Part shown: positions 45,867-59,000 of the stretch, one piece after another | How the letters are laid out: each line of letters starts with the position of its first letter | Numbering within the stretch: the first letter of the stretch is position 1 | NCBI GenBank assembly: GCA_030704615.1 | Contig: CM060733.1 | Span: 52,948,001 to 53,012,000 of the forward strand | DNA length: 64,000 bases | Reading direction: 5' to 3' | DNA from: Takakia lepidozioides | Taxonomy: Eukaryota > Streptophyta > Takakiopsida > Takakiales > Takakiaceae | Translations under genes and position numbers: made by a program | Notes under the pieces: generated by a model | Databases searched by the model: none | Seen by the model: only the letters and a program-made list of their open reading frames with translations | Told to the model about the DNA's origin: nothing

Positions 45867-46954
45867 TTCTTCCACTACTTAACATGTCCTACAAGAAATT
45901 CTGCTTTGATTACCCAATAACCATGTTGTATCTGTGGATACATCTCAATATGTTTATCCTTCAACTTGCTCCATTTCATGCATGATTCAGTGTGTAGCCT
46001 ACTAACAACACCAACGGATGTGCACACAATATTGAAAGAGCTAAGCACCAAGTGCATGCCATTGCCAGAGAAGGCTGGAGGATCAGATGAGGGTTTGATA
46101 GATTCAACAAAAATCATTAACGGAGGGTGGCTGAACACGGCGGATTCTACTGCTCACAGTCCCGAATGTGCATGGATTAATGAGGGGAAGTCCAAAACAC
46201 TGGATGGGATGCCTTCCCTTCCTCACCCATTCATTCTGTTCCTGTCAACAATGGCTGGGATGCTATCCCTTGCAATACTACAGTTAATGATGAACACAAT
46301 GCGTGAGGTGGGTGGTCACCCTCCAATACTGCGATAGACCCCCAATTGGGTTCTTTCTGGAACAGAAACAGACAAGAATTGTGGCTGGCCAGTCATGGAG
46401 GCAAATGACAAAGTCAGTGCCATGCCATCACAAGGCCTAGCACTAGTATGGACCGGCTAAGTGCTTTTAATATAACTCTGAGTGTATTTAGCATAAAACA
46501 TTTTGTGGAGTAAAATAATGTTGGTATAATACAAAAGTACATATCCACTTAACCCTTCACTGTTTACCAGGTTCAGATGGATCCCACTAACTATTGCATA
46601 TGACAATAACTTTCACTCTTTCTTCAAGATCATTTATAGCCCATGAGGTGGCGGACTTGTTCCAAAAAACTTCATGAGATTTTTGGAAAACTTCATTTAG
46701 CGCGAGCCCTTCCAACATCCTTGAGTAGGCCCTACCTCTCATCAAACAAGGGAAGACTCCAAGCCACTCGGAGGCAATGAAATATTTACCATTTGTCTTG
46801 CGAAAAACAATGAAATACCGGATAGATGTATGTAACACCATGGGGATGGTCCACCCCTTTTTGTGAAAATTGAACGTAGTTCTCAGAATTCGTCGCTAGT
46901 AAGTGCGGAGCAACACGAAGCCCTAGTAGTTAAGAATCCAGCTACATTTCAAGC
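45867..46954. other. Unassigned region, includes an open frame at 45966-46337
   Basis: A 123-codon plus-strand frame (45966-46337) has no recognised domain. A hydrophobic patch near its end (FILFLSTMAGMLSLAILQL) could be a membrane segment. With no family match and no splice context, it is not called a gene. Nothing else was recognised. Confidence 0.3.
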
Positions 46955-47060
46955 TGCGGTGGGTAGCGTGATGGTAAGGTGATTGCATTGCAGGTGACGA
47001 GGTTCCGGGTACAATTCTTGATGGGAGGCTATTGTAGTGTAACTTTGGTATTGGAATTCT
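46955..47060 (+). repeat. Possible tRNA-derived SINE head
   Basis: TAGCGTGATGG (46964-46974) resembles an A box, and GGTTCCGGGTAC (47001-47012) resembles a B box. Spacing is tRNA-like, and a diverged tail follows. The B box is poor, so this is tentative. Confidence 0.3.
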
Positions 47061-47144
47061 AATCCGTAATCCCCCTCTCTCATGTAACTCTAGTTAATCC
47101 ATTTTATACTTAGCCACATTTGGACTTAGTCAGATTTCGTGACC

Positions 47145-47430
47145 AAGTGTGGGTTACACCGACTGGAGTTACACTCCATTGTAACCCCGAGTGGAGTTAC
47201 AGACGACGTCGTCGTGTAACCCAATGTAACCCCTAGTGGAGTTACAGACGTTGTCATGTAACATTCTGTGTAACCCCGAGTGGAGTTATAGACGTCGTTG
47301 TGTAACCCAATGTAACCCCTAGTGCAGTTACAGACGTCATCGTGTAACCCAATGTAACCCCTAGTGGAGTTACACACGTCGTCATGTAACCTAGTGTAAG
47401 TTAACCCCAATTGGAGTTTACACTCCTTCA
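47145..47430. repeat. Minisatellite of GTGTAACCC/GGAGTTACA palindromic units
   Basis: About six units of about 51 bp follow GTGTAACCCAATGTAACCCC, then TAGTGGAGTTACAGACGTCG. Each unit is an imperfect palindrome (TGTAAC...GTTACA). It resembles, on a smaller scale, the palindrome arrays elsewhere in the window. Confidence 0.75.
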
Positions 47431-47439
47431 GTCCCATGT

Positions 47440-48575
47440 CACTCTCAATAGAGGATGGGGAAGATTTGACATGCTGGAAACCGGCGTACCATCCTGTCAG
47501 AGGTTGCACGTGTGCATTAAGTTCTTACATTATCCTAATATCTTTCGAACCGGCTGGTATTAGAAAAAGTAATATCCGCCCAACATTGGTTTGGACCATA
47601 GTTTTGTCCCTCGTGGAGGCGGAGGCACTCGGAGTCAGATTTGGTGCCCTCTTTTTTGACTTCCTGCCCAGTTTTCTGAACTTTGCGGATTTACTCAAAC
47701 TCAGGATAAAGATAAAAGATAAAGATTCTTTAACGTCCAGTGAATTTACAGAATGAAATGAGAAACTCAGGTCCAAACTCCAAACGTTCAAACTGGGTAC
47801 CAAACTCAGGCTCACTTTAGGGATAACTTTATTATGTGGCCTGTCTGCCAGATATTATGCGCCCTGCACTTGATATTACATTTTTGAGCAGGAGATATTG
47901 CCGCATTTCAAGAATGACTGACCCAGAGCTACATCAACTGCCCTTTATATCCTGGAACTATCCCTGGAGGAATCATTCCGCCTTGCATGCATGGGCGAGG
48001 ACGGGATCCTGTGTCATTCAAGAGTACAGAATTCCGGCGATGCATCTTGCATAACATTTATAGAACAGGATTTACAAGTGTATGAAATGCTTTAGAAACA
48101 TTGAGTTTTCTCTTGCACACAGGCAGATCATGCACATTGGTTGGAAGCTTAAAGTCCACTTCTTTCGAATGTGATACACAAAGTCAACGATGGAGGCTGC
48201 CCACAAGTTGCCAGGTCCAACACCTTTCCACTCACTTCTGGCAAAAGAACTATGGCCACACTAGTCAGCATTTCACTTCACATTACATCCCAAGCTTTTG
48301 ACTACTTTCACCTACTCATCAAAATGCTTTCAATAGGCTTTTAGTCAGCACCAGGGCAAAGGAAGATGCTCCAAGTCAACTCTTTTGGTACAAAAAAGAG
48401 TAGAGTTCAATGCAAATGAAGCATCAAAATCTTGGTCCAGAACATGATACAAGGGGTTTTTGGGGCAGAACAAGCCTAGAACTATACTGTCGATGTGGTA
48501 ACTTATACAGCACGCGTAGGAATCATTCTCCAGCAGTTGAATATGTAACACAGGTAAAAAGCTCGTAAGCAACCT
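47440..48575. other. Unassigned region before the ADIP gene
   Basis: Open frames here (for example 47836-48054, +) carry no recognisable motif. Nothing supports a gene. Confidence 0.3.
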
Positions 48576-48579
48576 CGAG

Positions 48580-48821
48580 TCACTGAAAACCAGTGGACAA
48601 GAGTAGATTGCAGGGCTGCCTGACTGTGGCTTCAGATTCTCCATCAGAAAGTTTCTTCTCTCTAGAATACATCTCTTCTGCAAGTCGTGACATCTCATGG
48701 ACTTCCCCTGCCATACCTCTTGCCTCTCCACTCGATCCCTGAAACATATCCCACGAGTAAAGAGATCCTCCCCAGTTTAGTAAGGCGTCAACAACATACC
48801 ACTACTAGACCCAGACGTTGT
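48580..48821 (-). other. Possible alternative terminal exons of the ADIP gene
   Basis: On the minus strand, a GTTTCAG acceptor at 48739-48741 precedes an open stretch 48738-48580 (53 codons including TGA). It encodes EVHEMSRLAEEMYSREKKLS, coding-like and coiled-coil-like. Upstream, a 22-nt candidate exon (48821-48800) has a GTATGT donor. A GTGAGG donor lies exactly at the stop codon of the long last exon (exon end 50076). All three phases agree, so the protein may end here instead of at 50072. Confidence 0.4.
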
Positions 48822-50071
48822 CTTCAAACCGTGTTGAGAGAATATAGACAGTTACTGATGGGAATTTTTCAATTAATACTCGTACCAAGCCTTGGTCTAC
48901 TGAGCCATGTGGTAAGTTTCCCCTGACATGGTAGAGCATCCACCATATATAGATTCTATAGAAGGCTGTCAGGTAGTGGCTAGAGTTAAGGCAATACATG
49001 GCCACAGGACCATGGCCTAAAGGTTGGAGACCTGACAGAAAGCCCACACCAAAGCTACATATCAACAGGAACCAACCCCAACCATACCCAAATTCAAAAT
49101 CTGCAAATTCACAGGGCAATAAAGCTGGAAATTCCAAATGACACTGTTTCATTGTCCGCCCCACTGCCACAGCAACAGAATCTGTGCACCTAGAGGAAGC
49201 ACTATGTGCAAAGACTTGAGAAGTTGTCTGCATGACCAGAAGCTGAGCCACCAATCCAACATCAAAAGCTTCATGCAGTCATACCAAGGTACTTTCTATC
49301 AAAGAACACACCATGATGTAGGGTTGGGAGCTGCAAACAGCAAGATAGATAGACTGGTGTAAACTACTCCCAGGAACAGAAGCCATTCAAAGAGTGGAGG
49401 CCACCAGAATCAAAGGAGACAAGAACCAAACACCCAAGATCTTACCATCTGCTTAAACTGCAGCATACAATAACTTGGACTTGAAATGGTAGCCCTAAAA
49501 GTGGGTGAAAATCATGTGCCAAGTGCACTTCAGACTTACATTTCAGAGTTGAAGGGACGAGGGGGACTTACATCCCGGTCTAAAAGAAGCTCTTTGCAAA
49601 TGTAAACCCATCTCACAACCAAATCAGACGAAAACCTTACTAGACGAAAGACGAAAGCCTTACCAGAGCATTAGAACGATATGGAAAAATAAAGAAACAA
49701 ATAAAAGCAGTCAATCTCAAAGAAACAAATCTCAGAACACAATCTAGCAAATGATAGTGAGTACCAGCTTCCAGGACTTCAACAAAATAAATAGAGTACT
49801 CTTGCCGCACAATAGTGCTACTGTGAAGCAAGAGATCTGACAAAGGGATATAATCTATACTGCTTCAAACTCCAAAGATATGTATACCCCACGACTGCAT
49901 CTCAAACAACTTTTGATGCTAATGAAGGAAAACAGAATATAAGATTGACAGAAAACCTTGAAGCAAAGAACTTGAAGTGATTTGTTTGATAGTTACAGGA
50001 TGCGATGATTGTTAAGTGTGTGACACTAGATTTCAGTCAAAGCGAATTGAGTACCCTCATCTTCGCAGGCC

Positions 50072-53000
50072 TCACCGTGATATCAAATAAATTTTCCATG
50101 AAAAAAAAAATTCCACTTTAGCTCTTTTCCTGCTTACTTTCTTTTCTGGAAAAATCGATAAAAACCAATGCACATCAGAACAGAGGAAGGAGGTTATAGC
50201 CTTCTTCTCAGGCAATGCCTTCGGAGAATCAGCCAGGGATTCTTCTGACTCAGACCATGCTCTTACATTGTCAGGCTCAGCTCTATCATTACCACACCGA
50301 GCTCTTTTAGGTGAATGCCAGGGCTTGTAAGGTTTAGGAGAGACATGGCCAGGTGGATCATTCTGCTTCTCCACAAGTCTTCTTGGAGTTTCAGGCCAGA
50401 CATTCTCAGACTGTTGTTCCTGAGGCTCCAGCCATGGTTTGTAGGAGTCAGATTGAGTAGGAGTCTCAGTTTCAGGCATAACTGGTTCAAGCCAAGCGTG
50501 GGATTCAGCTTCAGCCATCTGAGCTTCCATTGGAGCGAAGTGACTTCCAGGCAACAAGCACTGCATTTCAGGCCACGCACTCTGAGCCCCTGACAGCGGT
50601 GTTCTGATTGCTTCTGACTCAGATGTCTCAGTTTCAACCCACAAGTGGAGTGTATAAGGCTGGACAATCTCTTTTTTCAGCTGATGGGCTTCTTGAATGT
50701 CAGCTTGCACCTCAGATTGACACCAAGCCATCTGAGTTTCCACCAGTGATGTTTGAGCTTGAGACCACAGGGAATAACGTTCATACTGAGGAAACTGAGT
50801 CTCTGGCTGGGTTCTTTGCATCTCCAGGTCCAAAGTTTCAAGCTGGATTCCAAGCTGAACACCTCCGATTTCTGACCTTATGTCGGGATCATCGGAAGGA
50901 GCATAAATTTGTTCCAGTTGAGCTGCTTCAAGCCATGGGTTTTGACATCCAGATTTAGGGAGGGCAGTCTGGTCTCCAGGACAAATCTTGCCATAGTCCC
51001 CTTCAGCATTTTCTGTTTTGGGTGAAGAACTCTCAGTTTGGGCCTGGCCTTTCACAGATTCAGGCCTAACAAATTGAATTCTAGTGTGAGCAGGTTCAGG
51101 GAGAATAACTGGAAAGTCAGGCCAGACATTCTCAACCTCAGGCTGAGCCTGTTTCTGCACCAGAGCCAGAACAAGCTTATCAGCAAAGGTTGTGACCAGG
51201 TAGGCTACAGAAAACAATTACCGCCCAGGATCTGTTCCGAACATTGTTACACCAATACAGCAGATGGTTATTTTGTTCAGAAAGATGGCTTTGGTCTGCA
51301 GTTAACCTACCTGTCATGGGGATAGAAATGCATATTCGTCGTTGAGCAGTTGAAGGATTGGAAGGATTCTGAGACCCTTAGTGTGTTGCTAAGTACTTCT
51401 TGAAAAGGTTTAGTTCAGTGAACCTACCTTGGCACCTCTCAAGTGCCCAACTTCTGCTGTCATAGCTGGAGTCAAGAACTTGAGTGCAGATGCCCATGAT
51501 TCTTGCTCGTCCTGCTGCCAAGAAGATATTATATGACATGAGCACGAGTAAAATACATTCCAGAACAGGCATTTCACACTGTCAGCACTTCACCACCATA
51601 GGCTACTCCATCCTTCTCTCACTTTTCCCTGTGACCAGATTTTCATTGCTTGGGGACAACTGCTATTGTAGTTCTTGGCCAGGTATCGAAATCCCAGGGG
51701 GAATATGGCATATGTAGCATGTCAATGACTACATTCCCTATTGACATCACTCTCATTTTTCTCCAATTCCTGCTTTATTTGTTGTGCATTCTTGTGCCAT
51801 AAGTACTTCTGGAATTCCCTACAAGTTACAGTGATCATTTCTTTCTGCTTTGCCCATCCGTAGGCAAAGCGCGTACTTATGAGGACCAGAGTGCTCCGTT
51901 TCTTACCTCCACCATCTCTACAATCACTACTCTTGAGTCACAGTCCCTGCGGTGAGAGCAACAGTGCAGGAATAGACTTGTGCTTGGTACCACGGTGTCT
52001 ATACTAAACCATACCTGAACCAACCATTTTCCCCAAACTGCATACTCACTGGGCACTAAGCAAACTCAGCAGGAGTTTCCATATGTGCTAACACCACAAA
52101 ATGCTCTAGGAGGATTCATTTTCTCAAGGGGACATCATGGCTAGCTTTCGTGGGAAGAACAAAAAGGCACTGTCTCTCCCACTCCTAGTGGAAACCCTCA
52201 CCAACTGAAGTACAACTTCATTGTGTGGAGAGTTCATGATTGACGAGGATCCAAATGGCATCAGAACAAGACCCACAAACACGCTACCGAGAGGCAAACC
52301 TAACCTCAAGTCTGTGTTTGGCCTTATCCACCTCCATCCGCTCTTTGTCAAGCTCTGTAGCCATCTTTTTCATAGCCAACCTCTCTGCCTCGAGTTGCTT
52401 TGTCCGTTCTTCATATGCTGCTATGTCCTGGTAGTCAATAACACTTTAATCAACTTTAACTCTTTAGTCAATATAATGTAACCCTGACAACGCTATGATA
52501 GAAAAAGGTGTACACGAACCAAAGCATGCATAAAAATTATGTTTAATTTTGTCTACCCCAAGGACTACTGCCTTCCATGTGGAAGGTGGGCATCTAAAGG
52601 CCAAGTGGAGCAATGCCCAATCCCTCCTCATGTACCCATATTTATGTGACCAGTTGACCTAGGGACCCCACTTTTATAGCTGGGTGAGCTATGGCTAACA
52701 GTTTTAAACCCATGCCCACTGCAAGGCAGCCTTTTGTACTAACAGCTGGGCCATCTGTTGGATGCTCAAGCTCTATAGCAGCTAATTAAAAATCGTGCTA
52801 CCCTACCAAACACATCAAGTGCCAAAAAAACCATTTCAGGAGCACACATTTGGTGATCACAACACTAAAACTCCGTCCATAGTAAAGTATATAAACAATG
52901 AAGCATCCAACAGATGGCCCAACGGTTAGGGCACAAGGCCACCTTACAAGTGGACATGGGTTCAAAGCCACATAGGTGTATGTTGGATGTCACCCATTAT

Positions 53001-56000
53001 GGCCAACACAGCTATAAATGGGGTCAATCGGTTCTTAATGTGTGGATACTGTGGGACTTTCAAGTCCTTGGGGGAGGCTTGGGCAACCGGGTTGCCTCAA
53101 TTACGGCCTTTAGAAGCTGCCCACCTTCCAAACAGAAAGCAGTAGCCCCTCGGGGTGAAGTCACCATAAGTTATGCTTGTTTTGGCAAGAGGCTTCCTTG
53201 TAAACATGACCACTGGGACCCCATAACTAAAATTATGTATGCATATCCTCAGCCAAGCAGAACTTGACTTTCAGGCTCATCTAAGGAATCTTGTCTTGGT
53301 ACATTAACCATGCAAACACGAATTCAGCCTTGCAATCCTCACAGCACCATAGCTACCATCATGACTTTGAACCAAACAGCAGCCCTATCAGTGAGTGTAC
53401 TTGGCCAATTAAGCCTCCAGAGATCACTGGATTCCTGCCATAGAAGAAAAATGAAAAGTACCTCCTCAGCTGCAGACAACATGGCCTCTCTTTTAGCTTC
53501 CAGCTGCTCTGTTCTGACGCTTCTGCAATGCACATTCATTCAGGATATTTCCAATTATCCTGACGCAGGCACAGGAATTTCACATGTTGCTTCCCACCTG
53601 AATGGTTGAGGAGATGCACAACTGACTAGAGATTTCAGTGGCAGCGACACTATAGGTTACTGCTACAGCTTGACGCCCACTAGGGTAAATGCACCAAGGA
53701 ACTCCAGCAAGGAATCTGCCAAAAGTCAGCGTTCTTGATGGGTAGACCCCAAATAACATCTTCAATATGAGAAGATAAATCACTGAACCTGTTATCATTG
53801 GACTCAGAGAGGTGCTTGTTCATGAGCATTGCCTGCACCAATCAAGAAGATCAGATTATTCCCTTCCCACAAACCTCACTGGTAAATGGTGATAAGAAAC
53901 ACCTAGACACAAACCTGCTGACGGAGAAGACCATTGCTGGTATCTACTTCTCTAGTTACGGGCGAAGTCCATGTTTCCAGCATCAGCAGCAAGTTAAACA
54001 CAACAAACAGAGATGCCCTTGTTGATTTTGTAAAAAGGAGGGGCGCAAGGGCAACTATACTAAGTCCTGCTGACTTCTGCCCTATTGCCCCACACAAGAG
54101 GCAGGTACCCTACTAAGACACTATGCTTGCAACAAAGGTAGATTTCTTGTATGCTCTATAATATTGTCCAAAAGGCGGGTGTCCAAATAAGAAAGAACCA
54201 GCTTTTGGAGGCTAAGCAATGATGCTAACAGGAATATCACTTTCCATATGACTTGAAGATGCCTGCCCATGCCTTAACGGTGGACCCACACAAGAGATGT
54301 TGTACAGCTGAAGGTTGGTCCACAGCATGAACATGACAAAATGTAAAATGAAAAATTTCTTCCTAAAAAGGCGATATTGGCTTTCAATGATCCACCTCAA
54401 CAACTAATTTTTTTCAACTCTGCTTCATGAGAGCAACCATGCTTTGTTTGAGATAGTATGTTTGGCACCTGACCAAATCCTTATCTCAGCCCTAAAGTGT
54501 GAAGACTATCTGCAGTAGGATTTCTGAGTGACTTGGGACTGGCGTCCATGAACTAATCTGTTGTTGCTGTATAAATTCACAACCTCAGCAGCATAAGCTG
54601 GAATCCACCCATGCATGCTAGTAAAGCTGCCTCAGCCCTGCCACACACTTCCGACCTGTTCTGTCATCTTTGGCCTCCCCGACTCTGTACAATTAATTTG
54701 TCTCTTTCAGAGGCATGTAGTTTCCTTCATTACCTGCACCGATCCCAGACGGCCATGTGGTTGACAAAAGAGCTTCCTAGAATACTAAGAAACTTGGGAA
54801 GTCGAGGGCAATTTCTAATTGAACAATTTAACTTCTTTCATTCAATGCATCCCAGTCGAAAGTTCCAAGCTGAAAGGATTATCTTTTCTTCGATCCTTCC
54901 ATTTTGTCATTCTGGAAGTGACATCAGCAGCTTGTCCGGATTTTGGGCAACTTAAAAGTTGTCTAAGTGAAGGTATACATGTTAGCACACCTGTTCAGAG
55001 ATGATACTGCGGGCCTCTACAAGCTGTGCTTCAAGCTCCAACTCTCGTTCACTTACTTCACTGGCCACCTGTGTTACCTTCTGAGCTTCGTGCAGCTGCA
55101 CCATACGCTCCTGCAGAAAAGACTTTCACCTATGAGTATTTCATAATAGTGAAATTCAGACTGTCATTTGTACTGTAATCTGAATGATCTGTGACCACAA
55201 CAATCATATGATTTAGTATGGCTGAAAATAAATGAGTGGAGGCTCAAGGTGAACTTGAGCCGCCATACTAAATCATATGACCTGGGGGTGTTCATTCCTG
55301 GTTCCTGTACATCAAATGTTACCCACCAGGTTGTCACTGTACCTACTTACAACAAGCAAGGTAAACAACAAAAGACCAGAGGTTACCTTGATTGAAGTCA
55401 TTTTTTCTCGTAAGCTTTGCTCGATTTGATCTCTGGCCATGTGAAACGGTAAATCAAATACATCCTACCCAACAAACCACATAAAGTGTCAGATTCTGAC
55501 CTAGTGAGGAAGTCCATGCACAGGTTAATACAGAACATTATGATCATAGTATACTTATTGATAGCTTCAGGGCTACAGCTCTTCACCCCAGTATTTACCG
55601 TCACAAAATATCACACAGGGAAGCCACATTTTGAATTGACTACGCTACATTTTACCTATTGTAGGATGTACTAGCAGGTACTCATTTGCAAAGTGAAACA
55701 AGAGTCATACAAAGATAGGAAGACATCAATTACCGTACGTCCTCCCAAAGGTGTGACTGGTGGTTCAAGATCAAAGCTACCGTTGATAGCACTTGCAGAT
55801 CTAGACAGAACATTTGGTGTGTTCAAAAAATCACGCATGTCAACCTGCATAACCAACAGTTTTCTTGTAAGCCTAACACACGAGGTTCTCAATCCAAGAC
55901 GCCTAAAGCACAAAGTTTTGCCAGGAAGAGTCCTAAATGTCCATCCGACAAGACAACAAAACACAGGATCAGTGTTTGTCCTTTCCGAACAAGACAAATA

Positions 56001-59000
56001 GGAAAAAAAAAATCAACCTGGAAGCACTACCAATATTCGGAATGGTTTGTCTTTGAGATAGACCCATTCAGGATATGTAGGTAAAGAGAAACCGACGCTC
56101 TTTGAAAAACAAGAAATCGCCAGCATTCAATACTAGATGGTAATAGTGAAGCTTTCCTCCACACCAGGATAATTAGGGACAGAGCTTACAGCTTTCAGGT
56201 TAGCTGAGAGATTCTAACAGTAACTTCAAGCTTGAAGTCCCCAGGATCATTATATGTGCCTTCTAACCTCTAGAAACAACGGCACTACGCAATACAAGTT
56301 GATGTAGGCTTCAAACATGTAACCACCAGCTTACTTAACCAGACATCCAATTGCGTTCTTATCATTAGCTACCCCCCTGATAATTGGACCAGGAATGCAG
56401 CTCTGTTGGTGTATGAGTTGCACTTAAGTTGATAGAGGAGACTACTGGATATTGACCTGCATGGACCGCAGCAATGCCCGCAAGTCCGCGTTTTCAGCCA
56501 CAAGCTCCTGCTTTTTCGCCTCATAGGCATCAACCTGCAAAAAGACTTGTGTGAAGCAGGGCACGTCATAGCTCTCAAACACACTTCAACCACATGTAGT
56601 TGTTCCATGACTTGAAAGATCTTGGTAGAAGCTCAACACACCGGCAATTTCTATGATAATCCAACATGCATTAAATGTCGAAGAAGCTGTGCTTACCACC
56701 ATCCAATACATATGTAAAAAGGCCTGAGACTTACTGCAAGAGGGAGTGAAAGCGAACTTGGTACTACAAGGCACTTTGGGCCTGAAATTACTGTCTTCTT
56801 ACATTGACTTTTAGCTTGACTGCAGCTATAATGCACAACACAGAGCACAGTATTTTTTTTCCTTACAATCATCTTGTAAAAGTCCCCATCAGCTTTCTTG
56901 CTATTCCACGTCCCCCTTTGCCGGCCCTCCTTCTGGTTGGTCAGATGTAGACCTGTCAATATCCTAAAAATAAGAAATGCACAGGAATTGCCAAAATATA
57001 ATTGACTGATGTGCCATAACTAGGACAGAAGGATTTGAAAGTGGTCACCAGTTACCAAGGAGGAATTGATATAAGGAGCTTTGGGGATTACTGGGGCCCA
57101 ACCCAAGCTGATGTTGAGAATGTCCAACATGAACAGTTCCTTTTAAAACATTTGGAAGAATGAAAACAGTGAAGACTAGCTGCCTGCCTGTAGCAGATTC
57201 ATGATCTCAATGCCAGTCTTGGATTCTTTCTTCTTCTCCATCAAAACCTGGTTGAGTCGCTCCTGCGACAAAGCCACCCTGACTCTCAGGTGTTACAGCC
57301 TTGACCGACCTACCCATCTTACAGTCAACAACAAACCTGCAAGACCTGCTACTTTCTATTCTGCTCTGAGAATGAAGAAGCACAACGGCAGCCAAATAGC
57401 ATACTGAATCAGAGGTTACCGAACAGACTAGAACACTCATGCTTGACCACACATCAAATCATGAAAGGCAATAAAAAGTGCACCTGTAGCTTGACATAAT
57501 CTTTTTCTTTCTTCTTTAACTCATGGTTCTGCTGTGTTCTCACTTGCTGTGCACAAAGCCACTCCATGCACTCTTGTGAGATAGTAGATTCCACAGTTCC
57601 AGCTGGACCAGCATGTCTAGTGCATCAATTTTCCTAAAGTCTAGGAGCAGGATTCGAGTCTAACACTCAAGGACTCTGGTCTTAGACCATAATTGCCTTC
57701 CTTCCAGTTTTCTTGTCCAGGTTATGTTCACAAGAATGGGAAGGTGCATGTTAAATTCATTTTATCTCAACGAGACACTCCTGATTTAGAATTTTGGCCT
57801 GTGGAAATTCAGGGAGTATTTGCCAGATGTGCAGATCTCGATGTCACCACTTAAGGCTCTTTGAGGTTCATATCACCCTAATTTATGCTTTTGAAAACAG
57901 TATACACGACATGCTAAATTACTGTTTTCAGTCCAACTCTGCACCATACTAGTCATCTGCAGTAACATCATCTGAGTATCAGAGCACACAAATTTGTTTT
58001 ATTAAAAGGGAAAGAACAAATACATGGATGTTCTCGGCAAGTTACATTCAAAATGGCATGGTTCTGGGACCAACCAGACACAGTCATGCAGTTTGCGCTG
58101 AAATCCACTACAAAGTGGTCAATACTTCAAATGATAGTGTTTGTATTAGACATCGAGCTTGACTTGCGATAATGTTGGAACTTTTAACCAAGATGGTTAC
58201 CTGAGTGCTGATAACCATGCGCTGAAATTCATCTCTTTCTTGCTGGAGTTTCTCCAGTTGTGCCTTGAAAGCAGCTGTTGTCTTCTGCTCCTGCTTAACA
58301 GAACTAGACCAGATTAGAAACTCAAGTTAACGACTCAGACTACTTTAAGAAGGTTACGCACTCATGCATCAGAAGTCCTATCTCAGCACCTTTTCTTACA
58401 TCTCATCGGACACAACATGGATCCATTCACTCACAAACCCCAAACATAGAACTGACAAAGTCAGTTTTGATATTGGTGTTTAAAGACTGTATTACCCTGC
58501 TTGCCAGTGCTTGCAGTTCACGTTCCTTGTTAGAGAGCTGATCAGTCAACCTCTCCACTTTCACTTCAAGCCGTGACATATCTGACATCAGCCTGCATGC
58601 ACGTGATCAAGTTCATAACTCTTAGCTTCCATGATACTGTACTGGGAAAAGCAGTTTTTTTATTCCAGCCCTATGATAGCCCTTGATAGCAAATTTCATG
58701 AAAGTTCAACCAACTTAGTGGCACCTTGGACAAAGAGAATCTACAAACATGTTTAACACCAAAGAGCAGGGCCCTCTGCGACGGAGACATGCTAACCTCC
58801 CAGCAAAGACTAAGTTGACTTAGTAAACGGAAGTGTAACACCACTCCCACCTTTGTCTTGTATCATTTGCAGTCTCACGGTATTCAATATCACGCTGTCG
58901 CTGCTGGATCATTGCATAAATGCAGTTGCATGTCCGCACTATTGAAGCCTGCAGACATCGATATGTAGATTGTGATGCCTTTGCCTCGAAGTGACTTCCA

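Noticed and set aside
50608-50958. Plus-strand 116-aa open frame
   Set aside because: It is the antisense of the long last exon of the ADIP gene, with low-complexity mirror composition.
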